Shown here: positions 1-8,678 of the stretch, piece after piece
How positions within the stretch are numbered: position 1 is the stretch's first letter
How the letters are laid out: each line of letters begins with the position of its first letter
Source: Cohnella pontilimi
GTDB taxonomy: Bacteria; Bacillota; Bacilli; Paenibacillales; Paenibacillaceae
NCBI RefSeq assembly: GCF_005049045.1
Contig: NZ_SUPK01000008.1
Span: 186,001 to 250,000, forward strand
DNA length: 64,000 bases
Direction: 5' to 3'
Position numbers and translations under genes: made by a program
Notes under the pieces: generated by a model
Database searches by the model: none
Seen by the model: only the letters and a program-made list of their open reading frames with translations
What the model was told of the DNA's origin: nothing

Positions 1-531
1 GAGCATGCGGATCAGACCGATGATGTACGCCAGCGGCCCGGCGCCCAAGCGGTTGCACCATTTTTTATAGCGCGATCCGTTCACGTCTTCGGCAACCGCG
101 CCGTCCAAGCCGATGGCAACGGAGATCAAAGAAGGGTGGGAGTCGCTGTCGTCCCGCCATGTTTTCATGTAATCCGCCGGCTGGGCGTCACCCGCCAAGA
201 GGACATCGAGCGCGGCGACCGGATCTTTCGGCAGCCGGAACGCGAGAGCCGTATCGTTGCCCGAACCGCAGGGGATGACGCCGATCGGCAGATTATACTC
301 GATGGCCAGCGGCAAAATGCTGTGCAGCGTGCCGTCTCCGCCGACGGCGGCGACTGCCCGGACAGGCTGGTTCCGAATGATGTCCTCCGCCTGCCGAAGC
401 GCTTCCTCCGAAGAAGCCCCGACAATTTTCGCAAATGTGATATTGCGCCGGTTCAGCTCATTTTCCACCGTGCGCCAAACCCGTTCCCCCCGGCCGTTGC
501 CGGACCTTAAATTCACCACAAATAAGATCAA
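1..531 (-). CDS. YegS/DagK-type lipid kinase (partial, C-terminus outside window)
   Basis: The translation reads a diacylglycerol kinase catalytic domain: a first strand ILFVVN followed by SGNGRGERVW, then AVGGDGTLHS (the nucleotide-binding GGDGT motif) and IPCGSGNDTALAF. Family members phosphorylate diacylglycerol or related lipids at the inner membrane face. About 177 residues are visible; the rest lies left of the window. The chosen start is TTG at 531 because AAGGAGG sits 11 nt upstream. An in-frame ATG at 558 is possible but has no ribosome site and overlaps a TATAAT-like box. Family assignment is firm; the lipid substrate is unknown. Confidence 0.88.
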   Translation of the reverse strand, partial: MILFVVNLRSGNGRGERVWRTVENELNRRNITFAKIVGASSEEALRQAEDIIRNQPVRAVAAVGGDGTLHSILPLAIEYNLPIGVIPCGSGNDTALAFRLPKDPVAALDVLLAGDAQPADYMKTWRDDSDSHPSLISVAIGLDGAVAEDVNGSRYKKWCNRLGAGPLAYIIGLIRML

Positions 532-726
532 GCGCCTATGTTCCTCCTTGATGCCCATGACTTGATTACATTATAAGGACTGGAGTCGCATTGGGGAAGC
601 GGATTCATGACACATCGTGTTATAATGAGTGGCAACCGACAGCCGGCTAGGAGGAACGCGTGTGTCCCATCTGCTGAAAAACTTAGACTCGTACACGCGC
701 TGGGACGCCGAGGAGGTGGTGTCGCC

Positions 727-1797
727 ATGACGGTTGGAGCGCGCGTGTTGAAAACAGGCCTCGCGGTGGCGGTCGCCCTATGGGTGGCCACCACGATTGC
801 CGGATTTAATTCTCCGATCATATCCGCGGTGGCGGCGATTTTTACGATACAGCCTTCCATTTACCGGTCTTGGAAAGAGCTCCTCCAGCAGGTGCAAAGC
901 AACATGCTGGGAGCGGCGGTCGCGGTGGCCGCCGTATGGTTGATCGGCAACAAGCCGATCGCGGTAGGGCTCGTATGCATTTGCGTTATCCTTCTGTGCC
1001 TCCGGTTGAAAGCCGAGGAAACGATCGGGCTGACGCTCGTGACGGTCGTCGTCATTATGGAAGCCCGCGGCCAGACCGGCTGGAACGTCGCGCTCGACCG
1101 GTTCGCGGCCATTATGACCGGGATGCTCTCCGCGTTCGCCGTCAATGTGGCGGTGGCGCCGCCGCGTCATCGCGAGCGGTTCGTTAAGCTCGTGCAGGAT
1201 GCGCAGTCGTCACTGTCCCGCCTGCTGAGAACGGCCATATCGAACGAGCTCAAGGAAAACGTGTTCCGCGACGAGCTGAAACGTGTCAGAAAGCAGCTGC
1301 GGCAGCTGCAGGAATATTACGAGCTGTTTGCCGAGGAACGGGTTTGGAGAGCCGAAGCACGTGTGGCGCGGGGAAGGCTGCTCGTCGTTTATAAAGGCAT
1401 GATGGCAGCTTTGGAACAAGGCCTCGCGCTGCTTGAGGCGGTCGAACAGCATTACTTCGCGATTCCCACGGCACAAGCGTGGAACCGTCTGATCGACCGG
1501 CAGATCGAGGCGCTGTGCGGATATCATGAACTGCTGATGTGGAAGTGGGAGGGGCAGTTGAAACCGGGCGCCAACGCTTCCGCACCTCCGGATGAGGCGA
1601 CGGCGCTGCTGACCGACATGATCGCCGAGCGCTCCGAGCAGACGGACGCCGTCTCCCGCGCCAGGCTGCTTGTGTTGACGAGTTCCTTATTCTCGTACGA
1701 AGACCGGCTGCGCCGGCTGGACAAGCTCATCGAACGGTGGCTCCAACGAGAAGAGCCGGTGTCGATCGGCGAAATCGACCCAAGGGCATCCGACTGA
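727..1797 (+). CDS. Aromatic acid exporter family (ArAE_1 / FUSC-like) membrane protein
   Basis: 356 residues. Four to five hydrophobic segments fill residues 5-145, including VALWVATTIAGF and TVVVIMEARGQTGW. A long charged cytoplasmic part follows (150-356), rich in helices such as KRVRKQLRQLQEYYELF. This arrangement matches the ArAE_1 family with its C-terminal domain, found in Bacillus and Paenibacillus as YqjA-like proteins. The transported substrate is not known. The start is ATG 727 after GAGGAGGTGGTGTCGCC; an in-frame extension to 607 lacks any coding character. It is transcribed alone and ends in a hairpin that overlaps its stop codon. Confidence 0.82.
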   Translation: MTVGARVLKTGLAVAVALWVATTIAGFNSPIISAVAAIFTIQPSIYRSWKELLQQVQSNMLGAAVAVAAVWLIGNKPIAVGLVCICVILLCLRLKAEETIGLTLVTVVVIMEARGQTGWNVALDRFAAIMTGMLSAFAVNVAVAPPRHRERFVKLVQDAQSSLSRLLRTAISNELKENVFRDELKRVRKQLRQLQEYYELFAEERVWRAEARVARGRLLVVYKGMMAALEQGLALLEAVEQHYFAIPTAQAWNRLIDRQIEALCGYHELLMWKWEGQLKPGANASAPPDEATALLTDMIAERSEQTDAVSRARLLVLTSSLFSYEDRLRRLDKLIERWLQREEPVSIGEIDPRASD

Positions 1798-1806
1798 TGG
1801 ATGCCC
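1784..1806 (+). terminator. Hairpin overlapping the stop of the ArAE-like gene
   Basis: GGGCATCC at 1784-1791 pairs with GGATGCCC at 1799-1806, followed by TTGCTTGTG. The U-tract is weak, so this may be an inefficient terminator. Confidence 0.45.
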
Positions 1807-1909
1807 TTGCTTGTGTGGCAACGATTCACGGGATGAGCGGGCAATTAAGCTGTCGCACAGCCTTACTCACACGAACCTCTGCTCACCGTCGCCAATAACG
1901 GCAAAAAAG

Positions 1910-1935
1910 AAACCGACCGGCATCCCGGTCGGTTT
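1910..1935 (-). terminator. Intrinsic terminator of the minus-strand small-gene cluster
   Basis: AAACCGACCGG (1910-1920) and CCGGTCGGTTT (1925-1935) form an 11-bp stem with a 4-nt loop. On the minus strand it is followed by CTTTTTTG, a standard U-tract. The stem overlaps the stop codon of the 92-residue gene. Confidence 0.8.
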
Positions 1936-2212
1936 AAGAGCGGTTCAAACGGCGGCGCGGGTGGGTGATTTTGCCTTCCGCCTTTTCCTCGCTGTCTTTT
2001 TGCGGCACGAGGCGCGGGTCGGTGCGGCCGTCGTGGTGGTTTTCGAAGCTGTATTCGATCAGCTGCCACTCGGTGTCGCCGAGCACCGGGTCCGCGGGAA
2101 ACACGTCGCCTCGGGCCATCTCCATCTCGTAGCCCCACTCGTTCTTATAGACGCCGTCCACTTCCACATGTTCGCCGGACATCGGAAACATTTGACGCTT
2201 TTCTTCGCTCAT
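1934..2212 (-). CDS. Small conserved hypothetical protein (92 aa)
   Basis: A 92-residue acidic protein with no signal peptide or membrane segment. Visible motifs are SGEHVEVDGVYKNEWG, RGDVFPADPVLGDTEW, ENHHDGRTDPRLVP and a basic end HPRRRLNRS. The spacing of Gly, Trp and His residues suggests a small beta-rich fold. It vaguely resembles YjzC-like small proteins of spore formers, but I do not recognise it securely. The start ATG 2212 has GGGAGG upstream. It is the last gene of a minus-strand cluster, 19 bp after the 47-residue gene, and ends in a strong terminator. Confidence 0.7.
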   Translation of the reverse strand: MSEEKRQMFPMSGEHVEVDGVYKNEWGYEMEMARGDVFPADPVLGDTEWQLIEYSFENHHDGRTDPRLVPQKDSEEKAEGKITHPRRRLNRS

Positions 2213-2231
2213 CTATCAGCGCCTCCCGTCC

Positions 2232-2375
2232 TTATAATCCATGCTTCGGATAAGCGGCACGGTCGGCCCTGGACTGCATCTTGCTCGCTCGCTCTTTGCC
2301 GGCGCCGGTTTCGTCGGCGCGGGATTGGGCTGCGCTGGCCTTCTTCTGGCCTGCGGACGGCTGCTCGTCGGACAT
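2232..2375 (-). CDS. Very small charged protein (47 aa)
   Basis: ATG at 2375 is preceded by GTGAGGAGGCAGCATC, an excellent ribosome site, and opens a 47-codon frame ending in TAA at 2232. The protein is rich in Ala, Lys, Arg, Ser and Gln, with two similar stretches, AAQSRADETGAGKERASK and MQSRADRAAYPKHG. It has no hydrophobic segment. The composition recalls small, probably unstructured spore or nucleic-acid-binding proteins, but no family is recognised. Two longer overlapping frames on this strand have no ribosome site and biased composition, so this frame is preferred. Confidence 0.6.
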   Translation of the reverse strand: MSDEQPSAGQKKASAAQSRADETGAGKERASKMQSRADRAAYPKHGL

Positions 2376-2465
2376 GATGCTGCCTCCTCACTTTCGGTTG
2401 CTTCCCGGATAGGGTGCCACACCGCCGCGCCGGTTATGCCGCAAGTCCGTTCCCGCAGCTCAGCC

Positions 2466-2789
2466 TCAGCCCAGCAGCCTCAATCCGCACGAAGGACATT
2501 CGACGTTCTCGTGCGTCACTTTTTCCCGGCACGCGGGACATTCGTCTTCGAAAGGCTCGTGCATGGCGCTCGCCGCGGCCGCTTCGTTACGGGTTGGTTC
2601 AGCCCCTTGTTCAGAACCGTTCGGGCGCAGAAAGGCGGGGGTATTAAACATCGCGTCCATCATTTCTTTCACTTCTTGAAAACGGCCCGACGGGTCGGAC
2701 ATCGCCCGAATGAGCACGAACATGCCGACAAGCAGAAACAGCAGAACTACGGAGGTGATCCCATATCCCCATATCGCGACAGCGGACAT
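2466..2789 (-). CDS. Membrane-anchored zinc-ribbon protein (107 aa)
   Basis: One N-terminal transmembrane helix (residues about 5-29) is followed by a polar linker and a C-terminal zinc ribbon, CPACREK then CPSCGLRLLG, with four metal-binding cysteines. The protein should sit in the membrane with the ribbon in the cytoplasm. Function unknown. Start ATG 2789 has GAGGAGGTGCGGAA upstream. It lies 12 bp downstream of the VTT-domain gene and is probably cotranscribed with it. Confidence 0.75.
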   Translation of the reverse strand: MSAVAIWGYGITSVVLLFLLVGMFVLIRAMSDPSGRFQEVKEMMDAMFNTPAFLRPNGSEQGAEPTRNEAAAASAMHEPFEDECPACREKVTHENVECPSCGLRLLG

Positions 2790-2801
2790 TTCCGCACCTC
2801 C

Positions 2802-3428
2802 TCAATCGGCTCCGTAACGGGCCTCCAGCTTTTTGCCGCCAAACCACATCACAAATAACAAGACAACCGCCACACCGATGCGCCAAGGCTGCTCGACCAT
2901 CGCCTTCAGATCATAGCCGAGGAACGACAAAGTAAAGATCATGACGGCTTTGCCGAGTATAATGGCCGTCATAAATGTGTGAAGCGGCATTTTGGACAAG
3001 CCTGCCGATACGTTGACTAACGCCGAAGGAGAGAACGGGAAGCAGGACAGCAGAAAAATCGGCGTAAAGCCTTTCTGTTCCACCCACGTAAAGAAACGTT
3101 CTGTTTTCGGAAAACGCTGCCGAATGCGCTCCCCGTAACGGCGGCCGAACCACCGGGAAATCATGAATACCGCCATGGCGCCCAGACAGACGCCGATCCA
3201 GGAATAGAAAAAGCCGGGCCACAAGCCGTAGGCGGCGGAATTTCCGATGACGATCACAATTAACGGCAAAAAAGGCAGCAGCGCCTCCAAAAAGGGCAGA
3301 AAAATGCCGGGAAGTGGCCCCAAGGCGGAGTAGCGGTCCATCAGCGCCTGAATGTCTTCGAGTTTCAAATTTTTCAAATAGGCGCCCCAATGTTCCCAGT
3401 TCAGGGACAGCCAATCCGCCATATTCAT
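2802..3428 (-). CDS. VTT-domain (TVP38/TMEM64, DedA-like) membrane protein
   Basis: 208 residues with several membrane segments and the family signatures PFLEALLPFLPLIVIVIGNS and SCFPFSPSALVNVSAGLSKM. VTT/DedA proteins are now linked to lipid scrambling and undecaprenyl-phosphate recycling. The substrate cannot be read from sequence. The start MNMADWL (3428) has GGGGAAGGAGAAGAACGG in front; a 10-codon extension upstream lacks a site. The upstream MFS gene ends 19 bp inside that extension, which supports the shorter start. Confidence 0.85.
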   Translation of the reverse strand: MNMADWLSLNWEHWGAYLKNLKLEDIQALMDRYSALGPLPGIFLPFLEALLPFLPLIVIVIGNSAAYGLWPGFFYSWIGVCLGAMAVFMISRWFGRRYGERIRQRFPKTERFFTWVEQKGFTPIFLLSCFPFSPSALVNVSAGLSKMPLHTFMTAIILGKAVMIFTLSFLGYDLKAMVEQPWRIGVAVVLLFVMWFGGKKLEARYGAD

Positions 3429-3447
3429 CCGTTCTTCTCCTTCCCCG

Positions 3448-4638
3448 TTACGGAACAACCGGTTTCTCCCCCCGGAACAGCCGGAAAGGGAAAAACACGT
3501 AAAACAAGCTGATCAAAACGAACAACGTGCCCGCCACGCGCACGACCCAGGATTCACTGAACTGTGTGGCCAGCATTCCGCCCAGGTAAGGGCCGATCAT
3601 GCCGCCTACTCCCTCCACGGTGGAGAACACGCCCCATCCGAGCCCTTGCTGCCCGGCCGGCACATAAGCCGCCAACAGTGCGTTCCAAGCCGGCAGCACG
3701 GCGGCGTAGGAGAGGCCCAAGATCAGCGCGCAGACCAATGCCAGGCCGATCGACGGCTGCCGGGTCATGGAATACAGCACGATGCCGAAAATGAGAAATC
3801 CGACGACCAGGAACCATTTTTTCCCCAAGCGGTCGGCCAACCGTCCCATCGGAATCAGACCGATCACCGTAAAAGCGCCGCCCACGGTGAGCAGCAATGA
3901 ATATTGGCTGGGCGTCATGCCCAGACTGTGCGAGGCGAAAGTCGGCAAAATCGGAAGCAGCATGCCGGCGCCGAGCGTTTGCAGCACCATGCCCGGAAGC
4001 AGCACCTTCATCTCCCGAAGCCGCGAGCCCAGGATGGACAGCTGCTCTCGGAAAGGCACGCGGTCGATGTGCATCTCCCGGACGGAGACGAGCAAAAACG
4101 ACAACACCCAAGCGGCGATCGAAATGCCGAGCAGCGTCCAATACGCCCAGCTGTAGCTGTAATCCAAAATAAAATTGATGACGACCGGCCCAGAGCCCAT
4201 GCCTACCAGCCAGATCGTGTAGAGAAAGCCCATTTGCACGCCGCGGCTTTCTTCTTTAATGCGGGTCAGACAAACGATCCAAATCGGTGAAATCCCGATT
4301 CCGTACACAGCAGCTGCGGTGATAAACAGCCATGGCGTCTGCGCGTAGCCCAAAACGGCGATGCCGGCGAGCGAACATAACAGTCCGCCGTTCACGACCG
4401 TTCTCACTGAGAGCTTGTCCAGCAAATACCCGATTGCCAGCTTGAGCGCCGTGTCGGTTAAATAAGCGGCGGTGATCGCGGCGCCAATCACGTCCAGGTT
4501 CAGGCCCAGCGCCTTATGTCCGTAAATGGACAAGAAGCTGATCAACGCCGCGCCGCGGACAAATTCGACCAAAAAAAGAATGACGATATACAAAAGCATA
4601 TGCGATTCGCGCAGTTGTTTGACCGGAGCTGTGTTCAT
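3448..4638 (-). CDS. MFS transporter
   Basis: 396 residues with about twelve hydrophobic segments in two six-helix halves. The second half has the typical loop MGRLADRLGKKW after helix 8. The N-terminal half carries GYLLDKLSVRT in the equivalent loop 2-3 position. The pattern fits drug or small-molecule antiporters of the major facilitator superfamily; the substrate is unknown. Start ATG 4638 has GGAGTACCGTCC upstream. It heads a probable operon running leftwards into the VTT and zinc-ribbon genes, and is divergent from the aldo/keto reductase. Confidence 0.88.
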   Translation of the reverse strand: MNTAPVKQLRESHMLLYIVILFLVEFVRGAALISFLSIYGHKALGLNLDVIGAAITAAYLTDTALKLAIGYLLDKLSVRTVVNGGLLCSLAGIAVLGYAQTPWLFITAAAVYGIGISPIWIVCLTRIKEESRGVQMGFLYTIWLVGMGSGPVVINFILDYSYSWAYWTLLGISIAAWVLSFLLVSVREMHIDRVPFREQLSILGSRLREMKVLLPGMVLQTLGAGMLLPILPTFASHSLGMTPSQYSLLLTVGGAFTVIGLIPMGRLADRLGKKWFLVVGFLIFGIVLYSMTRQPSIGLALVCALILGLSYAAVLPAWNALLAAYVPAGQQGLGWGVFSTVEGVGGMIGPYLGGMLATQFSESWVVRVAGTLFVLISLFYVFFPFRLFRGEKPVVP

Positions 4639-4810
4639 GGACGGTACTCCTTCAAATGCATTACGTTATCAGCCCAATATCGTTTCGGAAGCCTCTGCTC
4701 ATTATAGACAATCGCCGAATATTCGCCAAACAAAACCTGCTTGTCGTGTTTGGCGGCGATCCTTTTTCGGGTAGATACCGACCAGAGGGATGAGAAGGAG
4801 GACTTGGCAT

Positions 4811-5788
4811 ATGCAGTATACGAGGCTTGGACGTTCCGGCATGCGGGTATCCCGGCTATGCTTGGGTACGATGAATTTCGGCGTGGATACGGAAGAGCGG
4901 GAAGCTCACCGGATACTGGATGCGGCGCTTGATGCGGGTATTAACTTCATAGACACCGCGAACGGGTACGGGGGGATCAACTCGGGGTTGACGGAGGAAA
5001 TTATCGGCCGCTGGTTCCGCCAAGGCAACGGCCGCCGCGAGCGCACCGTATTGGCGACCAAAGTGTACGGCCGGATGAACGATCCGCTCGATGGGCCGAA
5101 CGCGGAAGCCGGGCTTTCGGCGTATAAAATCCGCCGTCATCTGGAAGGTTCTCTCCGGCGGTTGGGCACCGACCATGTCGAGCTGTATCAAATGCATCAC
5201 ATTGATCGCAGCGTAAGCTGGGATGAGATTTGGAGCGCGCTGCAACTGGCGCAGCAGCAGGGGAAGGTGGGTTATCTTGGCTCCAGCAACTTCGCCGCTT
5301 GGGACTTGGCCGTCGCCCAGGGAGAAGCGAAGGCTCGTGGCATGGTGGGGCTCGTCTCCGAGCAGCACAAGTACAACCTGCTGTGCCGTCTGCCGGAGCT
5401 GGAGGTGCTTCCCGCGTGCGAGGCACTGGGAATCGGGCTCATGGTGTGGGCGCCGCTCGAAGCCGGCTTGCTGGGCGGCAATGCGCTTCGTCCGGACGTG
5501 GGCTTACGCAGCGTACAGCAGCGGGAGCGCATTGAGCGGCACCGGGATCAGCTCATGGCGTTCACGAAGTTATGCGCGGAAATCGGCGAGAAGGAAGATG
5601 TCATCGCCATGGCCTGGCTCCTGCATCAACCGGCCGTGACCACGCCGATTCTCGGCTGCCGGACGCTCGAGCAATTCGAACGCAGCCTGCGCGCATTGGA
5701 AGTGAATCTGGATGCCGGCATAATGGCGCGCTTGGACGAAATCTTCCCCGGACCCGGGGGAGCCGCGCCGAAGGCGTACGCATGGTGA
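4811..5788 (+). CDS. Aldo/keto reductase
   Basis: 325 residues, the normal size. It shows the NAD(P)H-dependent (beta/alpha)8 reductase pattern. The catalytic tetrad is present: Asp48 and Tyr53 in FIDTANGYG, Lys84 in LATKVYG, and His129/130 in QMHHID. The cofactor site GCRTLEQFERSLRA lies near the end. It resembles the YrpG-like oxidoreductases of Bacillus. Substrate unknown. The start is ATG 4811, seven bases after AAGGAGGACTT; an in-frame extension upstream is not supported. It is monocistronic and converges on ilvA, with only 3 bp between stop codons. Confidence 0.92.
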   Translation: MQYTRLGRSGMRVSRLCLGTMNFGVDTEEREAHRILDAALDAGINFIDTANGYGGINSGLTEEIIGRWFRQGNGRRERTVLATKVYGRMNDPLDGPNAEAGLSAYKIRRHLEGSLRRLGTDHVELYQMHHIDRSVSWDEIWSALQLAQQQGKVGYLGSSNFAAWDLAVAQGEAKARGMVGLVSEQHKYNLLCRLPELEVLPACEALGIGLMVWAPLEAGLLGGNALRPDVGLRSVQQRERIERHRDQLMAFTKLCAEIGEKEDVIAMAWLLHQPAVTTPILGCRTLEQFERSLRALEVNLDAGIMARLDEIFPGPGGAAPKAYAW

Positions 5789-5791
5789 CGG

Positions 5792-7060
5792 TCAGATCAA
5801 CACGTTAAACAACAACGGATCCTTGTTCAGTTCCATGAACCGGAATCCTTTGGCCGTCATCCGGCCGATCAGCGGCTCGTAGTCCTCCCGGCTCTTCAAT
5901 TCGATGCCGACGAGGGCCGGGCCGTTCTCTTTGTTATGCTTCTTGGTATATTCGAATTGAACGATGTCGTCGTTCGGACCGAGCACATCGTCGAGAAATT
6001 CCCGCAAGGCGCCAGCCCGCTGAGGGAAGTTAATCATAAAATAATGCTTGAGCCCTTCGTAGATCAAAGACCGCTCCTTGATCTCCTGCATCCGGTCATA
6101 ATCGTTGTTCCCGCCGCTAATGAGGCAGACGACGTTTTTGCCTTTCAGCCGGTCCGGATCGATGCGCGACAGCGCGGCCACGGGCAAGGAGCCGGCCGGT
6201 TCGGCCACGATCGCATGTTCGTTGTACAGCTCCAAAATCGTAGAGCAGGCCAGCCCTTCCGGTACGGTGAGCACTTCATCGAGCAAGTCGCGGCAAATAG
6301 AGAACGTGAGCTCGCCGACTCGCTTGACCGCGGCGCCGTCCACGAACTTGTCGATCTCGTCGAGCGTCACGACTTCGCCTTGTTCAAAGGCGCGCAGCAT
6401 GGAAGGCGCGCCTTCCGGCTCGACGCCGATAATTTCGGTGGAGGGGCTGACCTCTTTGACGTAGGAAGCTACGCCGGCCGCCAAGCCTCCGCCGCCGAGG
6501 CTCACAATCAGCATGTCCACCGGATGGACGCCGGCTTCGATAATTTCCTTGCCGACGGTGGCGTTGCCTGCGACGATGCGCGGGTCGTCGAACGGGTGGA
6601 CGAACGGCAATCCTTCGCTTTCGCTGAGCCGGATGGCTTCCGCATAGGCGTCGTCGAAAGTGTCGCCGGTCAGACGCACTTCCACATAGTCGCCGCCGAA
6701 CAGCTTCACCTGGTTAATTTTCTGCCTGGGCGTGGTGGCCGGCATGTAGATAATGCCGGGAATGCCCATCGCATGGCAAGAGAAGGCTACACCCTGAGCA
6801 TGGTTGCCCGCACTCGCACAGACGACGCCGCGACGGCGTTCCTCTTCCGGCAGCGAAGAGATCAAGTTGTAGGCGCCGCGGATTTTGAACGATCGAACCA
6901 CCTGCAAGTCCTCACGTTTCAGAAATACGTTACAATCATATTTAGCGGATAAGCCGCGGTTGGCTTGCAAAGGAGTCGGAACGATCACTTCCTGCAAAAT
7001 CCGGTGAGCGTTCAGCACATCGGCAAGAGGAATTCGGGAATTGGATTCGGGGAACGGCAT
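5792..7060 (-). CDS. ilvA: Threonine ammonia-lyase (threonine deaminase)
   Basis: 422 residues, the same length as Bacillus IlvA. It makes 2-oxobutanoate from threonine, the first step to isoleucine. The PLP lysine is Lys59 in RSFKIRGAY. The phosphate-binding loop is SLGGGGLAAGV, and a second glycine loop, LISGGNND, follows. One C-terminal ACT-like regulatory domain (from about residue 325, FMINFPQRAGALREFL) suggests feedback control by isoleucine. The ATG at 7060 has GAAGGAAGG eight bases upstream; an in-frame GTG three codons earlier overlaps the ribosome site. No T-box leader was seen in the 130 bp upstream. Confidence 0.95.
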   Translation of the reverse strand: MPFPESNSRIPLADVLNAHRILQEVIVPTPLQANRGLSAKYDCNVFLKREDLQVVRSFKIRGAYNLISSLPEEERRRGVVCASAGNHAQGVAFSCHAMGIPGIIYMPATTPRQKINQVKLFGGDYVEVRLTGDTFDDAYAEAIRLSESEGLPFVHPFDDPRIVAGNATVGKEIIEAGVHPVDMLIVSLGGGGLAAGVASYVKEVSPSTEIIGVEPEGAPSMLRAFEQGEVVTLDEIDKFVDGAAVKRVGELTFSICRDLLDEVLTVPEGLACSTILELYNEHAIVAEPAGSLPVAALSRIDPDRLKGKNVVCLISGGNNDYDRMQEIKERSLIYEGLKHYFMINFPQRAGALREFLDDVLGPNDDIVQFEYTKKHNKENGPALVGIELKSREDYEPLIGRMTAKGFRFMELNKDPLLFNVLI

Positions 7061-7193
7061 CGGATGCACCTTCCTTCGTGGCGTTAAACAATCATCGGGC
7101 GAAAATTTAAGGATATGAAAAAAGCTACTATTTCCTGATTAGGGTGTCAATCCGCCATTTGCGCCCAATTGTGAAAAATGGGGGTTTTATGTT

Positions 7194-7757
7194 TTGAAAA
7201 AGCTGTTCATCGGTCTGTTTCTGCTCCTCTTCTTCTGCGTTGCCGGGGCCGTAGGCACCCTGTATTATATCCGCCCGGACATCGGCCTGAACCTTGAGCA
7301 CCGTCCGGTTCCGGTCAAGCAACGGGTACTGAGCATGGTCGAGAGAAGGTCCCTTGAGCTGGTGCTAACCGAAGAAGATATCAACAACGTGATCAAGGAA
7401 TCTCTGTCCCGAAACCCGCGGAGAAGCAAAGACATTGAGGTTCAGGGAGCGCAGTTCAGCTTGTCCGGAAACATCCTCACGGCGGACTACAGCCTGAAAT
7501 GGAAGCAGCGGGTGACCGCGGCTCTGCGCGTCACTTATCTTCTGTCGTGGAACGACCCGGATATTATAGGAACCGTAACGGATGTGAGGGTGAAGGACAT
7601 CAGCCTGCCGACTTCCTTGGCGGAGAACATTGCCTTGCCGATCGGCGAACAGCTCCCGAAGCCGCTTAAAATCAAAAATGTGGCGTTCGGGGATCATGAG
7701 GTGAAAATCGCCTTCCAAAAGCCGACTCTTGAGGACTTAAGGCAACTGATCCGATAG
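7194..7757 (+). CDS. Membrane-anchored YpmS-like protein (187 aa)
   Basis: An N-terminal helix (residues 4-26, FIGLFLLLFFCVAGAVGTLYY) anchors an extracytoplasmic domain. The domain carries LVLTEEDINNVIKESL, GNILTADYSLKWKQR and LPIGEQLPKPLKIKNVAFGDHEVKI. This layout matches DUF2140 (YpmS) proteins of Firmicutes, whose role is unknown but which look like lipid-binding SMP/BPI-type beta folds. The start is TTG 7194 after AATGGGGG. It is divergent from ilvA. Confidence 0.65.
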   Translation: MKKLFIGLFLLLFFCVAGAVGTLYYIRPDIGLNLEHRPVPVKQRVLSMVERRSLELVLTEEDINNVIKESLSRNPRRSKDIEVQGAQFSLSGNILTADYSLKWKQRVTAALRVTYLLSWNDPDIIGTVTDVRVKDISLPTSLAENIALPIGEQLPKPLKIKNVAFGDHEVKIAFQKPTLEDLRQLIR

Positions 7758-7801
7758 CACGATCCAAACTTAAATTTTACTCAAAATTTGCTCGGCTTTC
7801 G

Positions 7802-7867
7802 TTGCCGGTTACCGGCAATTTCGCTATACTTATTGAAAGGTGAAGTAACGAAGCCTTTCTTTTTTTA
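7802..7867 (+). promoter_or_regulatory. Promoter-like element immediately followed by a terminator hairpin
   Basis: TTGCCG (7802-7807), a 17-bp spacer and TATACT (7825-7830) make a good sigma-A promoter. The predicted start lies at the base of GAAAGG (7835-7840) / CCTTTC (7854-7859), followed by a run of T to 7866. The hairpin could end the upstream YpmS-like gene, or stop the new transcript unless something intervenes. Confidence 0.5.
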
Positions 7868-7972
7868 AACAGTTCGGAAAGCGTTTACAACCACATATAA
7901 TCCGTTGCGGGGAAAGCCGGGGTGCTCACGTTGCCGAGCGATGATTCATTTCAAAGGGAGAGGGGGAAAAAG

Positions 7973-8671
7973 ATGACATGGTCGATAACTCGCCGTCTGT
8001 TTCGGACAGGAACGATTTTTGTTTTGTTCCTGGGCTGCAGCGCACTGCTGCAGCAGTCCGTCGAGGCGGCGGGAGGCATCGCACGGCCGGCCTCCGCGCA
8101 AGCGACCGTGGGCCCTTTTTCCTTGGCGGCCGCGTTAGGCATCGGGATCGCGATCGCCGTAGGAGCGGTAATCGCCTTCCTGCAAATGACGGCGAGAGGA
8201 CGAGACCAGAAGGCCGCGGCCGTATGGACCGAAGCCGAACCTGCCATGTTGGCGGGGGCGGTCGCGGAGCCTCGGGATGAACCGTCGAGTTACACGATCC
8301 CCCTCGACATCGTGGGCCTGAAGCCGGCGTCTCCCGAGCCGGAAATTGCGGGGGAGCCGAGGGTATGCGGCGTGGACGGCGTCTTCGCCGGCAGCTGCTT
8401 TCGGCTTACGGGCGGGGGAGTGTCGATCGGCCGGGATCCGGCGGCATGCTCAGTGGTCTTCCCGGTTGAAATCGGAGAAGTAAGCCGCAGGCATTGCACG
8501 CTGACGTTCGAAGAAAGCCGCCGCTTGTTCCTGCTGGAGGATCACGGCTCCTCCAACGGTACGTATCTCCCGGGGGGCCGGCGTCTTGAGCCCGGGAAGC
8601 GTTACGAACTGCGCTCGGGAGAGCGCTTCTCGCTGTCCGGTTCGGTGCATTGGTTCGAGGTGCGGGAATGA
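7973..8671 (+). CDS. Membrane-anchored FHA-domain protein
   Basis: 232 residues. A signal-like hydrophobic segment (about 12-32, IFVLFLGCSALLQQ) and a second helix (about 47-68) precede a linker and a C-terminal FHA domain. The FHA phosphothreonine-binding residues are visible: SIGRDPAACSVVFP, VSRRHCTLTF and DHGSSNGTYLPG. FHA domains read Ser/Thr phosphorylation, so this protein may report kinase activity to the membrane; no kinase lies nearby. Start ATG 7973 follows GGGAGAGGGGGAAAAAG. An in-frame start at 7922 is less likely. Confidence 0.85.
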   Translation: MTWSITRRLFRTGTIFVLFLGCSALLQQSVEAAGGIARPASAQATVGPFSLAAALGIGIAIAVGAVIAFLQMTARGRDQKAAAVWTEAEPAMLAGAVAEPRDEPSSYTIPLDIVGLKPASPEPEIAGEPRVCGVDGVFAGSCFRLTGGGVSIGRDPAACSVVFPVEIGEVSRRHCTLTFEESRRLFLLEDHGSSNGTYLPGGRRLEPGKRYELRSGERFSLSGSVHWFEVRE

Positions 8672-8678
8672 GTTTTTC

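Noticed and set aside
5936-6952. 338-codon frame opposite ilvA
   Set aside because: Antisense shadow of a well-conserved enzyme, no ribosome site or family.
7070-7193. T-box leader upstream of ilvA
   Set aside because: Only about 130 bp before the divergent gene; no T-box sequence, specifier loop or terminator found.
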